Under the pieces are notes generated by a model, which was not told the DNA's origin, did not search any database, and worked only from the letters and a program-made list of their open reading frames with translations. A DNA stretch of 64,000 bases from Paramarasmius palmivorus (Eukaryota > Basidiomycota > Agaricomycetes > Agaricales > Marasmiaceae). Location: NCBI GenBank assembly GCA_037176845.1, contig JAYKXP010000143.1, positions 48,719 to 112,718 on the forward strand, read 5' to 3'. Position 1 is the stretch's first letter; each line of letters opens with the position of its first letter. The position numbers were made by a program, and so were the translations under genes. Shown one piece after another: positions 59,226-64,000 of the stretch.

Positions 59226-59260
59226 TTTTTCGAACGCAAATACGCTAGTTTTGCACTTTA

Positions 59261-60479
59261 TTATTGTTGCATAAACACATAATGGTTATAGAAGGACTAG
59301 TATGAGCCCTGAATAGCTAGTCATTGGACGGAAGGTGTTTTAGGTGGTTATATTAGTGGATCCTGGTACATGGTACGCCCCACATGGGTATCTGGCCACC
59401 GCTTTTACTTCTACCAGTGGTTGTCGAAGTACAATCACCTCCTGAAAACTGTAGGGAGAAGGTCCTTAAGTGAATTCACTACGGACTACACCTAGATCAC
59501 CTACCGGACGCACCAAAGGGATTCTTACAAGTTAATTTACCCCTTCATACACCCAGAAGAGTTATACTGGCTCGGGCATCACTCGGGACTGATGGCAGAG
59601 GGGGAAACTGATCGGAAATCACCAATGCCAGATACGGCAAGGGTCTAGAGACCTGTCGGCTGAAGTGGAACCTATTGATCGGAGCGGAGGCAAAGCTGTT
59701 CAAACCGTTGTCACGGTGGCGGAAGCGGATTCCCTCTGATATACCTTATTGGAACACGTCCACATGGAGTGGATAAGAAAATTTAGAGGCGGCGTTATGT
59801 GGAGGAACGGTGTTGAGGCGATGAGAGCTCGGGAGGACCCTGCCAGCCTCCGATTGGTGGAAAAGCGCTTGGCGTATGGAAAAGAAAATTTTTATAAAGG
59901 CTAAACGCCTAACCGACGGCAGGATTCAACTCCAGTACCTTACAACAGAGTGTTACTAATCGCTCGTCACGCAATTTGCGCCATATAAGATGTTGAGACC
60001 TATAGATTTCCCAGATATGTATATTTTCTCGTTTGTATCCCTCTCCCGACTCTGTTTTCATCTCTTTTCCGTCTCGATCCGCAGTTATTCCGACTCAGAT
60101 TACCTATTATTTAGTTTTATTCACCTGGACAGTATAAAAAGGACACCCAAATGTAACGGGTACGCAGAGGATTCTGCCCCCCACTTGCACGTTACGCGTT
60201 GTATGTGGTTATCGTACGAACAGATGCTATTGTCCCGATCAGAACTCTAACCCAAGTTAGGCCCAGCTTATTGTGAAGACTAGTTGAGATCTTACTGCAG
60301 ACAAGACTTGAAGGTCGCAATATAACCAATTTGTTGGCTTTGTGTATTGCTCCCCCTTACACTTCTCCTATTAGTGAAACTTTTATACTAGTTCGTCATG
60401 GTGGCGTTCTGGACGTGTTTTAAACCATTTGGGTACCTTTAGTCATCGTAGAGAAGGCCTCGTTTTGTGGGCTGAGCTT

Positions 60480-60482
<3 letters not shown>
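59261..60482. other. Unrecognised sequence right of copia-3
   Basis: No ORF longer than 86 codons and no domain recognised. I looked for the 5' LTR of copia-3, the 5' LTR of copia-2 and the missing copia-2 gag and found none, so the left-hand elements end abruptly near 59260. A short plus-strand frame (about 59768-59910) is open but unfamiliar. Confidence 0.35.
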
Positions 60483-60517
<35 letters not shown>

Positions 60518-60524
60518 TTTTTTT
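60483..60524. repeat. Poly(T) tract
   Basis: 34 T residues (60483-60516), one G, then 7 more T. It could be the tail of another minus-strand retroposed sequence, but no LINE or SINE body is recognisable to its right. Confidence 0.8.
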
Positions 60525-61700
60525 GGCTTGCGTGCTAATGAAGACCCGTTTTTGGGTGGCTGTTTTCCGGCTGTTGTGCTGTAGTTTTACCTTAGAGAGA
60601 GTCAGATCACTCGAGGCAGTCCTAGATCGAACCAAGGATCAGCTTTCATATAGCCCTTGGCGCTTATCCTAGCATATAGAAAGCAAGGACGACCCTATTT
60701 ACGCATCTATACAGGTGTACTTTCCTAGAACTTCGACGAATAGAAGTGATTTTACACTCCTCTTGAGACCAAGCATGAGTATAATCTCTAAGCGCGGCAA
60801 CGCTGATCAACGCCGAACGAAAAAAACACACTTGCACAACTACGCACAGTAAGTGCTTTTGTACACTGAGAGCAACATAGTATAGGTGATTTCACCGAAA
60901 CAAAGTGGGTAAATTATCTGGCGCCCACCGCGAGGGTGTTCTAGAGTATTTACTTGACTCAAACGTGAGGAATATCCTTCTAACAAGCCTTAGCTTGAAG
61001 AATTTTTACATCTATCCATCTTTTATAGTTGAAACCTTGACAAGGTTACACTACCCAATTTACCGAAGAAGAAGCGAGTCAAAGCATTTATGTCAACTCC
61101 ACGCAGTGAATCAAAATTAGTCGCGGTAAAAAGCGTTCAAGTTAACGCAGCGTTTTTCAAGTACCAGGTGCTTTTCCCACTGCATCACCTGAAGCGAGTG
61201 AATCTACTACTACACGCACCTCCAGTCGAGGTTACTTTACCTGACGACAATCAAAGCTACAGATCTCAAACCTATTAGCACCAATAGTTTCGATAGGAAA
61301 GGTTTTCCGATCCTAGACTCGTCACTTCCGCCGTCGTCAAGTAGACTTGGAAGTAAGACAAAGCGCATATACACCCGGATTTTCGTTTGGAAGAGCGTTA
61401 CGTTTCAGAGATCCATCTCTGGAACCATTAGTTACTAGGCCTACAGTACAGATCTGTGTTGAACCTATCTTACCTGCGAATTCCACCTATACTCCAGATC
61501 CTTGTGGGTTAGTTCACTTATCTGACGGCGAACTACGACTGACAGAACCCAAAGAGCTGAGACTTATCTCACTTCATGATTATTGAATCAGAACACGAAC
61601 CTATATTGACCCCAATTTAAATACCAACGATATGGTACAAACCTGAGTTTACAGCGCCTTTAGAGAGTCCTGGCGCAGACGCTATTCAGAGGGACTTAGC
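60525..61700. other. Unrecognised sequence before the gypsy-like fragment
   Basis: Short plus-strand frames (60905-61120, 61090-61278, 61347-61586) follow each other and could be the remains of a Gag N-terminus, but I see no diagnostic motif. Confidence 0.25.
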
Positions 61701-61734
61701 GGCTAGTCAAATCCGTATACAACGATGTTAAGAT

Positions 61735-62080
61735 AATTTATTTCAAGGACGTGTAGAATTCGATGATTCGGATCTGGGCATGTTGTTGGACTGGTTGGAA
61801 GACCTTGAAACTGCTGTTCGGAGCAGCTAATGTCACGGAAGAGACGGCGAAGATTTATCTGGGCAGTGTAATAAAATGCAAGAGGGTCTATCGAAGGCAG
61901 ATAGCACGGTGACCTGAGGTGGTGGAACTCCTATATGTAAAGGTTTGTCGAGATGATGTACGAAGTTTACGGAAGCTGCAAAACATGGACGAAGGTTCCA
62001 TGAGCAAGCTAAAGAAGGTCGTACAGAAATATAGACAATTACTTGATTGGGATGTAGAGTAATTGATAAGGCCCTAATTA
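61735..62080 (+). pseudogene. Possible Ty3/gypsy Gag fragment, decayed
   Basis: Two plus-strand frames joined by a frameshift near 61825 read FDDSDLGMLLDWLEDLETAV and then NVTEETAKIYLGSVIK, followed by a TGA at about 61912-61914 and PEVVELLYVKVCRDDVRSLRKL. The FDG-like start, a helical segment, the PEY-like motif and the RDD-like motif recall fungal gypsy Gag proteins in this order. The similarity is weak and judged from memory of the family pattern. It may be chance. Confidence 0.3.
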
Positions 62081-62255
62081 GATGTGTTTCAGTACGGAAA
62101 TAGACAAGCTCATGAAAGAAGCTGCTGTCTTGAACAATCATTAATACTGCTAATGGTATTGAGTGGGCTGAGTGACTATTGGCGAGAGATAGTTTTAATG
62201 TTCCCAGAGCGATGATGATCCTAGGAGGAATATATCGAGAGCTTAGTGGCAGCAC

Positions 62256-63730
62256 TGCTAGGAGTCGTTATAGTGAATTGGACTTGAAGTCGTTTGCTTA
62301 ATCTAGTGATAGGATCAATATGTCACTAGATCTGCGGATGAGTCAAAAAAACTAGAAAGCACAAGTGATGGGCCTCGTCAATCAGACCAGATCGGTCGAA
62401 TGCAAAGGCCCCTGAGGGTAACAAACCTAAAAGGTCCATACCAAGATAGAACTACCGACGATTAGTGAAGCGAGAAAGCTAGATATAAAGAATCTCTACT
62501 ATAGAGGGTGAAAACACCCATAAAAATCAGAAGCAAAAGAGATAAATAATGACGAGAGATGTACGACTGGCAAGAGGAGAGTAGAGAGACGGGCTAATAA
62601 AAACCGTTCGCTTCGATGAACTAGGAGCTGACAGACCATTTGTTATGTGGAACCATAGACCGTCCACCTATCCTAAGGACCTTGGAGTGGAGAACGGGGA
62701 TGGCACATCGTCTGGATTCAAGTGGCAGAGTCGGGCAAAACCGAAGTTAAAGCGTTGATGGCGCAGTAATAAAATCCATAGTCCAAAGTAAAATTCACTT
62801 CAAAAAGCGGAGGAGGACCACTTATTCCGAGCTGGAAGCGGCTTTATTGGAAAAGATACCTATCTACAGGAGCTACTATACCCTTAGGGGGGAGCTGTTA
62901 ACACTAGCTCCTCAGTCGTAAATTGTTGCTCTTGAAAATGTCGGTTCAGGAACGTACAATAAAAAGCTCTATCTCGTCGTTCTATGCTGCAGTTACCCCA
63001 GAGCCATCGTGTTTACTATGACAACGGAAAGTACTGCAGGATCTTGATAGCAGTGACTTCGTGAGTGAACGCATCAGATGGCTCATCCAGATGTGACTAC
63101 GAGACGTTCTTTGATATCCTGAGTCGGATGACAGATGGAATGCGCTGGGACCATAGTACATCGGGGACATCAGTCGAATCTGACCTCAATGAGCCCGACT
63201 CGGAGAAGGGAAAAAAAAAAGAATAGAAAAAAATAAAAAAAAATATCATCCTTGGTGCTGGACATCCCGTCGAAGATCTTAGATGCATAGTGTCCAGGTT
63301 AATAATGGCTCGATCTCAGAGATCCGATTGATGGTATATTTTTGATATGGGGTCTTTGATCTTGTGCATCGACAAGAGACAAGATTGTTGGAAGAGGATT
63401 GAATGGGATCCGTTACTGTGTTGCATATGCAAAGTGCGAATAGGCAGTACTTAAATCGAACCTTGGATAGCTAGGAATGTACTCATGGAAATTGGGGATC
63501 TAAATCCACGTGCGCAAGTTGCTATGTAGTAGAAAAATGCACTTATAAACGATTGATTGGAAGGCCCTTTGAGTCTTTATACGTGTTGGAAACTAAAGGA
63601 GTAGGGAGGGAGCACTGGTGCTTACCTTATCCTGCCCTAACACGGGACAATTAGATTCAGATGGGTATACGTATCGAGAGTAGTGGTGTTCGGATGGAAA
63701 TGGATGAAACTGAGAGGTTAACACCTAACG
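62256..63730. other. No recognisable gene
   Basis: If the flanking fragments are gypsy remains, protease and reverse transcriptase should lie here, yet I find no DSG, YLDD or RNase H motif in any frame. An A-rich simple stretch is near 63210-63245. Confidence 0.3.
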
Positions 63731-63738
63731 GAACGTCT

Positions 63739-63933
63739 CCCGTTAGTCAAAACGATTTCCTCGGATAATGGCGCAAGCGGGACACAATTTGCAGACTACC
63801 TCAATGATCTGTTAGAAGTTCAGGGAAGAGGTTGCGTTGGAGATTGTAGCATGTTGAAGGGGTGTGAGATCACCGTAGAATCGTACTTGGTTGCTCAGAA
63901 AATGGAAAATTTAGAAAAGTTAAATTGGCTGTA
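63739..63933 (+). pseudogene. Possible gypsy-type integrase fragment
   Basis: A plus-strand frame reads ISSDNGASGTQFADYLND, resembling the second catalytic region of gypsy integrases (SDNG-QF) with a few extra residues. It runs about 65 codons to a TAA. The surrounding integrase motifs are not visible. Weak evidence. Confidence 0.2.
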
Positions 63934-64000
63934 ATAAATACTCAGGTGGCTGAGAAAGACCCCTGAGGCAAAGATGCACCTAAACAGAGGTTATGAACAC

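Noticed and set aside
60483..60524. Poly(T) tract as the tail of a second LINE
   Set aside because: No LINE coding sequence or flanking duplication could be found next to it.
61833..62255. 140-aa minus-strand ORF at the right end
   Set aside because: The plus strand over the same bases shows the better, Gag-like pattern; this frame has no known domain.
1..64000. CRISPR arrays, rRNA genes, riboswitches, bacterial-type operons
   Set aside because: Nothing of the kind is visible; the sequence is eukaryotic and intron-bearing.

Overview
The window looks like a repeat-rich region of a basidiomycete (probably Agaricomycete) genome. Evidence seen in the sequence: many short introns of about 47-70 nt with GTAAGT/GTACGT-type donors and CTAAC/CTGAC branch sites; several Ty1/copia retroelements, a Tc1-like element, a LINE tail and an intron-containing hAT fragment; and a pair of genes whose N-terminus carries a GG-T-FNDV-DQTNNTY motif that I associate with Agaricomycete lineage-specific proteins. 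I see no intact housekeeping gene, rRNA, CRISPR array or bacterial-type operon.

Layout. 1-5702: a copia element (copia-1) with one gag-pol frame broken by two in-frame TGA codons, a 416-bp 3' LTR and no visible 5' LTR. 5703-48643: about 43 kb with almost no long ORFs, built as a mosaic of diverged direct duplications (5.7-9.0 k with 44.5-48.6 k; 9.9-13.1 k with 32.9-35.9 k; 16.8-20.9 k with 36.8-40.9 k; 28.1-30.0 k with 41.4-43.05 k), extra partial copies and one inverted piece at 30.9-31.6 k. The blocks contain recurrent intron-like sequences, mostly on the minus strand, which mark a decayed multi-exon gene family I cannot name. The most gene-like items here are two paralogous pseudogenes (28828-30277 and 41848-43386), an unrecognised minus-strand multi-exon candidate at 25.2-26.4 k, a hAT transposase fossil at 31.9-32.4 k, a tRNA-Thr-like sequence at 45957-46029 inside a 341-bp insertion, and a 445-bp solo LTR at 47693-48137.

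48644-59260 is a nested stack on the minus strand. Copia-2 inserted into the duplicated block. Copia-2 was then interrupted by an apparently intact Tc1/mariner element (52821-54108, perfect 26-bp inverted repeats, TA duplication) and by copia-3. The 3' LTR of copia-3 was itself split by a 5'-truncated LINE (55092-55999) with an 11-bp target-site duplication. 59260-64000 has no intact gene; it holds a long poly(T) tract and weak remains of what may be a Ty3/gypsy gag and integrase.

Overall this reads as a mobile-element graveyard with at least one young element, the Tc1. A repeated theme is CGA-to-TGA nonsense change (two in copia-1, two in the hAT fossil, possibly one in the gypsy-like gag), which would fit C-to-T decay at CpG. 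The elements do not form a pathway; they are linked by successive insertion and segmental duplication.
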